Part shown: positions 15,350 through 23,440 of the stretch, one piece after another
Layout of the letters: every line of letters begins with the position of its first letter
Numbering within the stretch: position 1 is the first letter of the stretch
Assembly (NCBI RefSeq): GCF_001854885.1
Contig: NZ_MDDV01000024.1
Coordinates: 182,128 to 246,127 of the forward strand
Reading direction: 5' to 3'
From: Ensifer sp. LCM 4579
Lineage (GTDB): Bacteria > Pseudomonadota > Alphaproteobacteria > Rhizobiales > Rhizobiaceae
Length of the DNA stretch: 64,000 bases
Position numbers and translations under genes: made by a program
The notes under the pieces: model-generated
What the model saw: only the letters and a program-made list of their open reading frames with translations
Told to the model about the DNA's origin: nothing
Database searches by the model: none

Positions 15350-17212
15350 TCAGCGCACCTCTTCCGACGGCGCGGAAACCAAGCGGGGTCGGAAAACGAT
15401 CCTGCGCAGTCTGTCGCCACCCTGCCCGGCACCGGCCGCCCCGTAGCGCTCTTCGAACAGGCGCAGGCGCCCCGTCCCCCAGCTACCCGTCCCCCAGGTG
15501 AGCGCCTCGAGACCTTGCTTTCCGTGCTCCGCCGTCGCGATCCCGGGCAAGGCGACGAGTGCGGCAAGCCCTACCGCCATTGTCGGCCGATAGAAGCGCG
15601 GCGCCCTGGCGAGTGCGTTCTCCTGCGCATGGCGTACGACGATGACCAGAAGAAGCAGGCAGTAGATCGCCGCATTGAGGATCGCGAAGAGATAGAAGCC
15701 CTTGGCCCTGGCGGCATCGCTGACGACGAGGACCGGCAGCACGGCTGCAACGGCGAGAACCACGTAGGGGAGCAGCACGCGCAAGGGCAGCGGATCGACT
15801 TCGGACGTCCCCTTCGGCGTGACGCGAAAGTCCACGAAGGATCCGGTGAGCCAATCGCGCAGGGCCGCCGCCGTGCCGGCGAGCGCCCAGGGCCAACGGG
15901 CCAAAAGGAAAAGCATGCATTCCCAGCTCAGCACCTTCGCGTCATGGGGGCGGAAGGAACCGCTCGCCCGCCAGCGATAGGCCAGGAACACGAGGATGAT
16001 CGAAAGCGGTGCAAAATGGAGCAGGAAATCCGGATAGGTGACGGCGACGAAGGTCTCGCCGCGGGCGAGCGCTACGGTCGGCATCACATACATCGCGGCC
16101 ATGAAGCAGGCGAAAAGCGGATACCAGAGCTGCGAAAACAGGAACTGGAATTTAAGCGGCAGCGGCAGCCGACCCACCAGACGCGGCGAATATTGCAGCA
16201 GCAGCGTGACGAGGCTGCGCGACCACTGGAACTCCTGCGTGACCAGATCGGCGAAAGTGCGCGGCCCGTCGCCATGCGCAATGGCATCGAGCGCATGTAC
16301 GCCGCGCCAGCCGGCGGCGTTCATCATCAATGTCGTCGAATGATCCTCCGCCAGTTCGGGTCCGAGCCCGCCGATACCCTTGAGCGCCGCAGTGCGCACC
16401 GCGTAATGAGAGCCGATGCAGAGCGGAGCGAGGCCGCCATTATAGCCGGCCTGCAGCGAGCCATGCATGCTCGCCTCTGCATAGAGCCGCCCGCGGGCCG
16501 ACCAACTCTCGGCCGCGTTCCGGTCGCAGATGCTCGGCGCGGACACATACCCCACTTTCGGATCGGCAAAGGGACGCAGCATCTCGCGCAGATAGCCGGG
16601 CTCGGGAACGTGGTCCGCATCGAGTTGGGCGACGAAGTCATAGCGATCATAGCCGTAGTGGTCGTAGAAGAATGCGAGGTTGCCCTCCTTGCATCGCGTG
16701 CGCCGCGGCCATGTGGCGCGGTGATAATCGCTACGTCCCCTCCGGGTGGAGACGGACACGCCGTGCCGCCGGCACCAGTCAAGCGTCGCCGCTGACGGGT
16801 CCTCGTCCGCGAGCCAGGTATCGTGCGGCACATCCTGGGCGAGCATCGCTGTCAATGTCTTCGATACGACGGAAAAGGGCTCGGACGGTGCCTTGGTGAC
16901 GACCATCGCCACGCGGCTGCCTTCCGGCAGCCGCAGCGGCCCGTTCGGCTTTCCCGCACGGTAGAAGACCGCGATGAAATAGCCCGGCAGCAAGGTGACC
17001 CAGGCAAGGACCACCGTCACGGCGATGCTGCCGGAAGCGTTGACGTGGTGGCGCGGCTCCAGCCACCAGTTCCAGAAGTAAACGAGCGCGGCAATCCAGA
17101 GACCCGCTCCGGCCAGGTATTCGATGCGGCGATAGCCCGTAAACAGCGGGACGAGCAGCGGTTCGCCGCCGCGCCGAGCCCCCGCTTTCCCGCTGGCGCC
17201 GAGGCGAATCAT
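15350..17212 (-). CDS. apsS: ApsS, cellulose-synthase-like glycosyltransferase (GT2)
   Basis: A 620-residue membrane glycosyltransferase, the predicted APS polymer synthase. Two N-terminal helices (IEYLAGAGLWIAALVYFWNW, then IAVTVVLAWVTLLPGYFIAV) precede a cytosolic GT-A domain. The domain has LAFFYDHYGYDRYDF, the DADH metal site, an ED acid region (AEDHSTTLMM) and QEFQWSRSL, a version of the Q-x-x-R-W acceptor motif. About six more helices follow. ATG 17212 overlaps the uxe stop (ATGA). It probably draws UDP-arabinose or UDP-xylose made by Uxs1/Uxe and extrudes the chain. In S. meliloti this operon is activated by c-di-GMP-bound CuxR. Confidence 0.87.
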   Translation of the reverse strand: MIRLGASGKAGARRGGEPLLVPLFTGYRRIEYLAGAGLWIAALVYFWNWWLEPRHHVNASGSIAVTVVLAWVTLLPGYFIAVFYRAGKPNGPLRLPEGSRVAMVVTKAPSEPFSVVSKTLTAMLAQDVPHDTWLADEDPSAATLDWCRRHGVSVSTRRGRSDYHRATWPRRTRCKEGNLAFFYDHYGYDRYDFVAQLDADHVPEPGYLREMLRPFADPKVGYVSAPSICDRNAAESWSARGRLYAEASMHGSLQAGYNGGLAPLCIGSHYAVRTAALKGIGGLGPELAEDHSTTLMMNAAGWRGVHALDAIAHGDGPRTFADLVTQEFQWSRSLVTLLLQYSPRLVGRLPLPLKFQFLFSQLWYPLFACFMAAMYVMPTVALARGETFVAVTYPDFLLHFAPLSIILVFLAYRWRASGSFRPHDAKVLSWECMLFLLARWPWALAGTAAALRDWLTGSFVDFRVTPKGTSEVDPLPLRVLLPYVVLAVAAVLPVLVVSDAARAKGFYLFAILNAAIYCLLLLVIVVRHAQENALARAPRFYRPTMAVGLAALVALPGIATAEHGKQGLEALTWGTGSWGTGRLRLFEERYGAAGAGQGGDRLRRIVFRPRLVSAPSEEVR

Positions 17213-18195
17213 GACCGCACCTCCAGCCCGAAGAAAGGTGCGGCCGTTCGCACGATGGTTTCGAGATCGGAGAACTGCGGCAGGAAGCCGAGTCTGCGCT
17301 GCGCAAGGCTCGCATCCGCATAGAGCGCCGGCGGATCGCCGCAACGCCGCTGGTGAAATACGACCGGGACGGCACGGCCGGTCAGTTCGCCGATCGTGCG
17401 AAGAACCTCCTTGATCGAGAGTCCCCGACCGGTACCGAGATTAAGCGCGAGGCTCCCGCCGCCGTTTTCGAGATGCCGGTAGGCAAGCACATGGGCGATT
17501 GCAAGGTCCGCCACGTGGACATAGTCGCGTATGCATGTCCTATCGGGCGTCTCGTAGTCGTCGCCGAATACCTCCAGATGCGGGATCGTCCCCGCCGCGG
17601 CCATCAGCGCTCGCGGGATGAGATGCGTCTCCGGGTCGTGCCATTCGCCGAGGTCGCCTTCCGGATCGGCTCCGCAGGCGTTAAAATATCTGAGCGACAC
17701 GTAGTTGAGCCCGAAGGCCGCGCCATAGTCCGCCAGCATGTGCTCGGCGATCAGCTTCGTCTTGCCGTAGGGATTGATCGGCTGCTGCGGCGTCGCCTCG
17801 TCGATCGGCAGCACGTTCGGTATGCCGTAGGTGGCGCAGCTCGACGAAAAGATGAGTTTGCCGAGACGCGTCGCCCGGCAGGCATCGAGGAGTGACAGCG
17901 TTCCACGAACGTTGTTGTTGTAATATTTGGCAGGGTCGGCGACGGACTCGCCGACATAGGCGGATGCCGCGAAGTGAATGACGGCGACCGGTCGATATTG
18001 TTCGATGACTTCGATGAGACGGCTCGTATCGAGAACATCCCCGTGCACGAACGGTCCCCAGCGCACTGCCGAGCGGTTTCCAGTCGTCAGGTTGTCGTAG
18101 ACCACCGGCTCGATCCCGGCCAGGCGGAGAAATTTTGCGGTATGGCTGCCGATATAGCCGGCGCCACCCGTCACAAGGAGAGGCGGGGCGCTCAT
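17209..18195 (-). CDS. uxe: Uxe, UDP-sugar 4-epimerase (GalE-like)
   Basis: A 328-residue short-chain dehydrogenase/reductase of the GalE type. NAD-binding VTGGAGYIGSHTAKFLRLAG is at the N-terminus; the catalytic Tyr-x3-Lys is in NPYGKTKLIAEHML (about residues 147-160), with SSSCATYG supplying the Ser/Thr. LRYFNACGADPEGDLGEWHD is typical of GalE. In the APS operon of S. meliloti the product is a bifunctional UDP-glucose/UDP-xylose 4-epimerase that yields UDP-arabinose. Its start overlaps the uxs1 stop (TGATG), so the two are translationally coupled. Confidence 0.88.
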   Translation of the reverse strand: MSAPPLLVTGGAGYIGSHTAKFLRLAGIEPVVYDNLTTGNRSAVRWGPFVHGDVLDTSRLIEVIEQYRPVAVIHFAASAYVGESVADPAKYYNNNVRGTLSLLDACRATRLGKLIFSSSCATYGIPNVLPIDEATPQQPINPYGKTKLIAEHMLADYGAAFGLNYVSLRYFNACGADPEGDLGEWHDPETHLIPRALMAAAGTIPHLEVFGDDYETPDRTCIRDYVHVADLAIAHVLAYRHLENGGGSLALNLGTGRGLSIKEVLRTIGELTGRAVPVVFHQRRCGDPPALYADASLAQRRLGFLPQFSDLETIVRTAAPFFGLEVRS

Positions 18196-19241
18196 CAGGC
18201 CGGCTCCAGGACTTGCCGCTTCGGCAGGGAAAGAAGCCCGTCGAAATAGCGGATGGTCTGGGCAAGGCCTTCCGACAGGTTGACGGTCGGCCGCCAGCCG
18301 AGTTCCCGGGCCGCCAGCGAGATGTCGGGGCGGCGCTGGCGCGGATCGTCGACAGGCAGCGGCTGGCGGACGATCCTTGATCGCGAACCGGTCAGTTGGA
18401 TCACCTGTTCGGCGAGTTCGCCGATCGTGAACTCTCCCGGATTGCCAAGATTGACCGGCCCGGTGAGCGAAGCCGGCGACCCCATCAGCCGCACCAATCC
18501 GTCGATCAGATCGTCGACGAAACAGAAGGAACGGGTTTGCGAGCCGTCGCCATATACGGTGATGTCCTCCCCCTTCAGCGCCTGGACGATGAAATTGGAC
18601 ACGACGCGTCCGTCGTCCGGGCGCATCCTGGGACCATAGGTATTGAAGATGCGAACGATCTTGATCTCGACGCCACGGACCTTGTGGAAGTCGAAGAAGA
18701 GGGTTTCGGCGCAACGCTTGCCCTCGTCGTAGCAAGAGCGTGGACCAAAGGAGTTGACGTTACCCCAATAGGCTTCCACCTGCGGATGAACCTGCGGATC
18801 GCCGTAGACCTCGGACGTCGATGCCTGGAGGATGCGCGCGCCCCGGCGAGCGGCGAGCTCCAGAAGGTTGAGCGACCCGATCACGCAGGTCTTCGTCGTT
18901 TGAATCGGATCGATCTGGTAATGCGGCGGCGATGCCGGGCAGGCGAGATTGTAGATTTCGTCCGCCTCGATATCGAGCGGCTCCACGATGTCGTGAGCGA
19001 TGACGCGAAAGGTATCGAAGCGCTTCAGCCGGGCGATATTGCGCCTCAACCCTGTCGAGAAATTGTCGAGGCAGACGACCTGGTGTCCAGCGCCGAGAAG
19101 CAGTTCGCAAAGATGCGATCCCAGGAAGCCGGCGCCCCCGGTAACAAGTATTCGCTTGTGTCTTTTCCGAGAGCACCCTGCTTCGTCATTCTCTTTCGTC
19201 GCAGACAAAATACTTCTTGCGTCGTTTCGAAAATAGTTCAC
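18195..19241 (-). CDS. uxs1: Uxs1, UDP-glucuronate decarboxylase (UDP-xylose synthase)
   Basis: A 348-residue extended SDR enzyme that converts UDP-glucuronate to UDP-xylose. After a 29-residue basic leader comes [20 protein letters not shown] (NAD binding). [48 protein letters not shown] (catalytic Tyr-Lys) and [20 protein letters not shown] are near-diagnostic of UXS. It is the first gene of the APS operon. The upstream 19242-19600 region is A+T-rich and should hold the promoter and the c-di-GMP/CuxR-dependent site known from S. meliloti. No cuxR gene is adjacent here. Confidence 0.9.
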   Translation of the reverse strand: MNYFRNDARSILSATKENDEAGCSRKRHKRILVTGGAGFLGSHLCELLLGAGHQVVCLDNFSTGLRRNIARLKRFDTFRVIAHDIVEPLDIEADEIYNLACPASPPHYQIDPIQTTKTCVIGSLNLLELAARRGARILQASTSEVYGDPQVHPQVEAYWGNVNSFGPRSCYDEGKRCAETLFFDFHKVRGVEIKIVRIFNTYGPRMRPDDGRVVSNFIVQALKGEDITVYGDGSQTRSFCFVDDLIDGLVRLMGSPASLTGPVNLGNPGEFTIGELAEQVIQLTGSRSRIVRQPLPVDDPRQRRPDISLAARELGWRPTVNLSEGLAQTIRYFDGLLSLPKRQVLEPA

Positions 19242-19600
19242 CGAAAAGCCCCAGAAATATCTGACTATAGAAACAGGAATTCGTCAAAATAGGAATTATT
19301 AGGTGATATAAACGTACCCGGCAAAAATACGCAACGCTGCACTTCCGCAGTACTTCGACTAACCAGCGGGTAAATCCTACAACCATCGGGGGTAGATTGC
19401 CGTTATCCCTCAATCCCGATAATCATCCCGCCGTATATTTCTGCTCAAAAAGAGTTGGGTCCTACCGCGAAAGGTGATGGTCGATGAATTCCGCCCAACT
19501 GCGCAGCGGCTTTCGGGATAATGACGTGTGTAAAAACACGGGTGCAAATCGCGTAGAACGAGCACGGAGAACGGCGACGCGCATTAGGAGGGCCCTTACC
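19242..19600 (-). promoter_or_regulatory. A+T-rich control region upstream of uxs1
   Basis: About 360 bp between uxs1 and the hydrolase gene contain no gene that I can support. The first 200 bp (19242-19440) are visibly richer in A+T than the surroundings, as expected for a regulated promoter. By analogy with S. meliloti this would contain the CuxR-dependent promoter, but I cannot identify its binding box by eye. On the minus strand, the part nearest 19462-19600 can be read as a protein-like fragment without a start. Confidence 0.35.
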
Positions 19601-20404
19601 TCAATCGCCACTAACCGCAGCGATGGATTCGCGCAGCGCCCCGGCGAAGTCGGGATGGCCATACAGGTCGTCGTGGCCGGCTCCGATAGCGATATCGCTG
19701 CGCAGGTCGCGAGCGGCCGCGCGCACGGGTGCCAAGCGCGCCGCGGGAACAACCAGATCGTTGTCGGCGGTGATGATGGCCGTCGGCACGTCGAGATTGC
19801 GCAAAGTTTCCGCCGTTTCCATGCGATGCTGCAGCAAAAGGCGCACCGGAAGCCAGGAATAGTGGTGTGCGGCAAGTTCCTTCAACGAGTCGAACGGGGT
19901 CACAAGGATGACGCCCCGTAGATGTCTTGTAGCGGCCAAATCCACCGCAACTGCAGCCCCGATGCTAAGGCCAACCGAAACGACGCCCGCTTCGGCCTCA
20001 GCGGCAACGTGATCGTATGCCTGCCGGGCATCGACGAACAGGGCGGCGGCTGAGGGGCGTCCATCGCTCGGCTCATAGCCACGGTAGTGCATCGCTGCCA
20101 CCTCATGCTCAGGGAGTATTTGGTGCAGCATCAGGGCAAGCGCATCGGCGTTCCAGGCGTTTCCGCCGAAGCCCAGCAAGAGCGGCCGTGGTTTAGCTGG
20201 CGGCCGCCCCGGTGGCAGGCGCACCAGAACGATGCGGTCGCCTTCCTCCGTCATTAGTTCAACATAGCGTGCCCCAGCCGGCAGGTCGGGCCCGAACGCA
20301 GCAAGTCCGGCCGGAAAGATAAGCCGAGCCTGAAAGAAATACACGCCGGCCGCGACGATCACATACGATCCTGCCAGCGCAAGCGTCAGTTTCAGGAGCC
20401 ACAT
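19601..20404 (-). CDS. Membrane-anchored alpha/beta hydrolase
   Basis: About 267 residues with an N-terminal transmembrane helix (MWLLKLTLALAGSYVIVAAG) and an alpha/beta-hydrolase domain. The nucleophile elbow is GLSIGAAVAV (about residue 145), the acid is in IITADNDLVVP and the histidine is in AIGAGHDDLYG. The active site is probably outside or membrane-bound; substrate unknown. A TTG start at 20422, overlapping the stop of the upstream VOC gene, is possible and would couple translation; ATG 20404 is the conservative choice. Confidence 0.82.
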   Translation of the reverse strand: MWLLKLTLALAGSYVIVAAGVYFFQARLIFPAGLAAFGPDLPAGARYVELMTEEGDRIVLVRLPPGRPPAKPRPLLLGFGGNAWNADALALMLHQILPEHEVAAMHYRGYEPSDGRPSAAALFVDARQAYDHVAAEAEAGVVSVGLSIGAAVAVDLAATRHLRGVILVTPFDSLKELAAHHYSWLPVRLLLQHRMETAETLRNLDVPTAIITADNDLVVPAARLAPVRAAARDLRSDIAIGAGHDDLYGHPDFAGALRESIAAVSGD

Positions 20405-20418
20405 CGCCGGAATTTCGC

Positions 20419-20769
20419 TCAACGGTCACGATCTGGCAATGGGGCGAGAAGAGACGCAGGCTCCGGGAATATCCGCTCAACACCTCTTACGTGCGCGAAA
20501 AGCCTGTATTGGGCACCGCTGACGAACCGAAGACCAGCTTCCTCGAGCTTGCCGACAGTTTCGTCCAGGTTCTCGCACTCGAAATATATCGTGGTTCCGC
20601 CGCCACCATTCGCACATGGATGTAACGAGAAGGTGCTGTCTCCGTCCGGACAGACGAAACGTGCATAGTGAGAACGGGCATCCACGATGGGTTTGAGACC
20701 GAGAGCGCCGTAGAATTGCCAGCCCGCATCCAGGTCGGCCATCGTCACGGTCACTTGGTTAAGGCGCAT
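20419..20769 (-). CDS. Glyoxalase/VOC-family protein with unusual C-terminus
   Basis: A 116-residue single VOC domain. The first half is typical (MRLNQVTVTMADLDAGWQFY, the strand and helix of the fold; then IYFECENLDETVGKLEEAGL). After about residue 85 the usual W-x-E-A-x-x-x-D-P-x-G-N motif is missing and the sequence becomes atypical (RGVERIFPEPASLLAPLPDR), which may mean a frameshift or a divergent end. It is directly upstream of the hydrolase gene with a 1-3 bp overlap. No substrate can be proposed. Confidence 0.65.
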   Translation of the reverse strand: MRLNQVTVTMADLDAGWQFYGALGLKPIVDARSHYARFVCPDGDSTFSLHPCANGGGGTTIYFECENLDETVGKLEEAGLRFVSGAQYRLFAHVRGVERIFPEPASLLAPLPDRDR

Positions 20770-20814
20770 GATTTTGTATCCCTCGCCTGCCGAATGGACC
20801 TGCCTTGACTTCTG

Positions 20815-21456
20815 CTACGACCATAAATGTCTGAGGCGCGGGTGCTGTTGAATGTTGCGTGCCGAGGTGAAGATGGCCGCATCCCATCCGGCACGGCTGG
20901 CCAGTTCGACAATTTCGGGCTGATCGTCGAAGAACAGCGGTCGCTCTCCAGGGTCGATCTCGAGCGCCCGATTGATGGCTTCGAAGAAGCGTGGATCTTT
21001 CTTCGCTACGCCGATCTCGGCGCTATAAAAGAGCCGATCGAAGTGGTTTGCAAAGCCCAGCGCGTTCCACAAATAGCCCGCTCGATAATGCTCCTGGCCA
21101 GTCGCAACGAAGGTTTGTGCCCCGCGCTCGCGCAGTTCCCGGACTAACCCGAACACCTCGGGATTGATGTTCGAATCCTTTGCGAACCAATAGTGCACGA
21201 AGTCATCTACCCCACCCTTGTACCCGGCACGGGGAAGAACGGACGCCAAAGCCTCCTTCAGGTCACGGCGTCCGGTAACGCATTCGAACATAGGCGAGGC
21301 AGCCCGGTTGCCGGGCGTGCCGAAGAACAGGAGCTGAAACGCATGGCGGTCGACGCCGAGGTCGGCTTCGATCGAAGCATCCCAGGGTTTGCGACGCGTA
21401 ACATCGGCATGCCAGCCGTCGATCAGCACGCCGTCCACATCAAAGAAGACCTTCAC
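20815..21456 (-). CDS. HAD-family hydrolase
   Basis: About 213 residues of the haloacid-dehalogenase superfamily. Motif I is FFDVDGVLIDGW (nucleophile D-x-D), motif II is the Thr in FVATGQEHYRAG, the motif III lysine is in IGVAKKDPRFF, and motif IV is PLFFDDQPEIVELA. The cap is alpha-helical (about residues 20-90). GTG 21456 with AGGGGA upstream is the best start. It is probably a phosphatase acting on a small molecule, specificity unknown. It precedes the VOC and hydrolase genes on the same strand. Confidence 0.82.
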   Translation of the reverse strand: MKVFFDVDGVLIDGWHADVTRRKPWDASIEADLGVDRHAFQLLFFGTPGNRAASPMFECVTGRRDLKEALASVLPRAGYKGGVDDFVHYWFAKDSNINPEVFGLVRELRERGAQTFVATGQEHYRAGYLWNALGFANHFDRLFYSAEIGVAKKDPRFFEAINRALEIDPGERPLFFDDQPEIVELASRAGWDAAIFTSARNIQQHPRLRHLWS

Positions 21457-21650
21457 GTGTCCCCTCACTTTCCGCGACAACGAACAGTTGCCATCGGTTC
21501 ATTACTTCGCCATCACGCTGACTTCAACTCTAAATTGAGCTACCCGTCGGTATCCGACCATTGGACCGTATGGGACAAGGCGACCGGGTGTTTGCCGACC
21601 AGAACCTCGGAGGACTGACGGGAGACGAGGCGGAGGGAGGTCGCTTCCTG

Positions 21651-21803
21651 CTATCGCGCGGTTGCTTTCAGAGCACGTTTCGTCGCGTCATCGACCGCGT
21701 GACCCGTCTCGACGCTGTCCTTTCGGAATCCTCGCACCGTGTTACCGCAGGACGAGAGCGTAAGTAGCGCCAGGCTCAGGCACGCGATCACGATTTTTGA
21801 CAT
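21651..21803 (-). CDS. Entericidin A/B-family small lipoprotein (second copy)
   Basis: A 50-residue lipoprotein: MSKIVIACLSLALLTLSSC ends in the lipobox cysteine, followed by GNTVRGFRKDSVETGHAVDD. It shares the C-GNT-x-RG-x-x-x-D pattern with the gene at 10938-11075. GGAG sits about 7 bp before ATG 21803. Function is inferred only from the family (membrane-associated bacteriolytic or stress peptide). Confidence 0.78.
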   Translation of the reverse strand: MSKIVIACLSLALLTLSSCGNTVRGFRKDSVETGHAVDDATKRALKATAR

Positions 21804-21948
21804 CATCAACTCCGCAATAGGTCGCCAGTCCAACTGAAATGATGCGCGCTTCCGCGAAATCAAGCGGTGCCATAGTCTCGGGCGAGCATCAGAGGGAATA
21901 CCAGCGCCACATTAGATGTCATACCCAATCTATGGTTGGAGAATTATG

Positions 21949-22122
21949 ATGACCCGCACATCGATAGCCGCAGTCGCGATTGCCCTCTTGACACTCGCGG
22001 CATGCATGAGCAATCAGGCCAGCCAAAAGAACACGGCCCCTCCGCCTCCGAGCAATGCCGACGGCTCCAGTGGAAGCGGCATGGGTGGTGGCAGTCAAGG
22101 AAGCGGGAGTTCCGGTTATTAA
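21949..22122 (+). CDS. Small Ser/Gly-rich lipoprotein
   Basis: A 57-residue peptide. MTRTSIAAVAIALLTLAAC is a clear lipoprotein signal with an L-A-A-C lipobox; the mature part is low complexity (Ala/Pro/Ser then Gly/Ser/Met: NADGSSGSGMGGGSQGSG). GGAG lies 7 bp upstream of the ATG at 21949. It is followed by a strong hairpin. No family recognised; likely an exported structural or unknown lipoprotein. Confidence 0.6.
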   Translation: MTRTSIAAVAIALLTLAACMSNQASQKNTAPPPPSNADGSSGSGMGGGSQGSGSSGY

Positions 22123-22158
22123 TCGACATTCACTCGGCAACCGCCTCGCTTATTGAAT

Positions 22159-22190
22159 GACGCCCGCTCGTCGCGTGACGAGCGGGCGTC
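22159..22190 (+). terminator. Perfect GC-rich hairpin after the small lipoprotein gene
   Basis: GACGCCCGCTCGTC (22159-22172) and GACGAGCGGGCGTC (22177-22190) form a perfect 14-bp stem with a GCGT tetraloop. It is terminator-like for the gene ending at 22122, though no T-run follows. Between 22191 and 22485 I see no supported gene. Confidence 0.6.
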
Positions 22191-22484
22191 TGACGGCCCC
22201 AATGGAAAGGCGAATAGCACCGCTGGCGGGCCGCCATAGGGCTGGAACGAGTTATCCCCAGGCACGATATGGGCGGTAGCGATTGTAGCACCAGCTGGCA
22301 TGCCGCGGCGGCAAGCACGGCTCCGCATAACGGGTGCGGCATAGCGCGGCGGTGGCGAGGCGCCCCGCCGGCCATGCCCGCTCCAGCGGATACGCTTTTT
22401 CATGGCAGCGGATGGCGATAGCACGCCCTCGATACATCCCGGCACATCGGTCAGGAGACACGGCCGTGGAGCGTCGTTTTTGGA

Positions 22485-22498
22485 CATATCCGACGTCG
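22485..22498 (+). promoter_or_regulatory. CATATCCGACGTCG site upstream of the PF13769-MetV-MetF operon
   Basis: This 14-mer matches CATATGCGACGTCG at 10022-10035 except at one position. It lies about 65 bp upstream of the ATG at 22564, which opens the second half of the corrinoid gene set. The recurrence suggests a common transcription factor site, but the right half is not palindromic here. Confidence 0.5.
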
Positions 22499-22563
22499 TG
22501 CCAAGGTGAGCCACGACACAGCGGACATGCGCATTGTCCGCTTTAGAGGAGAACAGGAATCCG

Positions 22564-22866
22564 ATGGCAGACCGCATCATTGTCTACTGGCGCGACATCC
22601 CCGCCCAGGTCATCATCAAGCAGGGCCGCAAGAGCGCCAAACGCGAACTTTCGCTGCGCTTCACCGAGGCGATCGACATGTGCGCCATGCGCACCGGTGC
22701 CGCAGAGACAGACGACTATCTCGCCGAGTGGCGCAAGGCCGATCCGGTTCCCGTTTCAGACGAGCTCGAGGCGGAAGCCGACAAGGCGGCGGCCGAGTTG
22801 GAGGCGGCTTACGACAAGGAGCGGCTCGTCGCCCTCGTCAAGGCTGGAGGGCGCGAAAATGCCTGA
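22564..22866 (+). CDS. PF13769 'virulence factor' family small protein
   Basis: A 100-residue cytosolic protein, MADRIIVYWRDIPAQVIIKQ, then FTEAIDMCAMRTGAAETDDY and an acidic C-terminal helix. The family name is historical and gives no function. Its gene overlaps the MetV-like gene by 8 bp. In rhizobia and other alphaproteobacteria it is found in MttB-type gene clusters, so it is a likely but uncharacterised part of the methyl-oxidation pathway. AGGA lies before the ATG at 22564. Confidence 0.75.
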   Translation: MADRIIVYWRDIPAQVIIKQGRKSAKRELSLRFTEAIDMCAMRTGAAETDDYLAEWRKADPVPVSDELEAEADKAAAELEAAYDKERLVALVKAGGRENA

Positions 22867-23440
22867 TCCCAAAGTCGTCACCGGCAATGCCCAGCCCGCC
22901 AGGAAGGCGGCAACGGGCGCCTACACGCCAAACAATGTCTCGCCCAGCCGCCGCGCGCGCCACAGATACACCGTCCGGCTCTGGGCCGTGCGCCATTCGC
23001 GCTTCCTCGAGTGGTTTTATAGCCGTTTCGCCGACCTGTTCCTGACGCTGCATCCGCTGTGGAGCGCTATCGGCTACGCGCGGGTCGAGCGGCCGGTGAC
23101 TTTCGTCGAACGCCACGTCAAGGGTTTTCTGTTCGACTGTCGGATGTGCGGCCAGTGCGCGCTGTCCTCGACGGGCATGTCCTGCCCGATGAACTGTCCG
23201 AAGCAGCTCAGGAACGGTCCCTGCGGCGGCGTGCGCGCCAACGGCCATTGCGAGGTCGAGCCGGACATGCCGTGCGTCTGGGTACAGGCCTGGAAGGGTT
23301 CGCAGAATATGGTCAAGGGTGACGCCATCTTGAATGTGCAAGATCCGGTCAACCAGTCTCTGCGGGAAACCTCCTCCTGGCTGCGGGTGACGGCAGAAGC
23401 CGCCGCTCGCCGTGAAGAATTGAAGAAGGAAGGCCAGTAA
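22859..23440 (+). CDS. MetV-like methylene-THF reductase C-terminal-domain protein
   Basis: A 193-residue protein of the PF12225 type. The cysteine-rich core CRMCGQCALSSTGMSCPMNCPKQLRNGPCGGVR is at about residues 92-124 and continues to CEVEPDMPCVWVQAW. Such MetV proteins bind an Fe-S (or metal) centre and pair with MetF to form the two-subunit methylene-THF reductase known in acetogens. The following gene, a MetF homologue, begins inside its stop (TAATG). In this setting the reaction may run in the oxidative direction (CH3-THF to CH2-THF). Confidence 0.8.
   Translation: MPDPKVVTGNAQPARKAATGAYTPNNVSPSRRARHRYTVRLWAVRHSRFLEWFYSRFADLFLTLHPLWSAIGYARVERPVTFVERHVKGFLFDCRMCGQCALSSTGMSCPMNCPKQLRNGPCGGVRANGHCEVEPDMPCVWVQAWKGSQNMVKGDAILNVQDPVNQSLRETSSWLRVTAEAAARREELKKEGQ

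Noticed and set aside
19462..19600. A protein-like minus-strand fragment (SLSRKPLRSWAEFIDHHLSR) after the hydrolase
   Set aside because: It has no start, overlaps a promoter region and no family is recognised, so it is not listed as a gene.
22191..22480. A minus-strand frame ending HASWCYNRYRPYRAWG in the gap before 22564
   Set aside because: It loosely recalls Cys/Tyr-rich surface proteins, but there is no convincing start or full domain.
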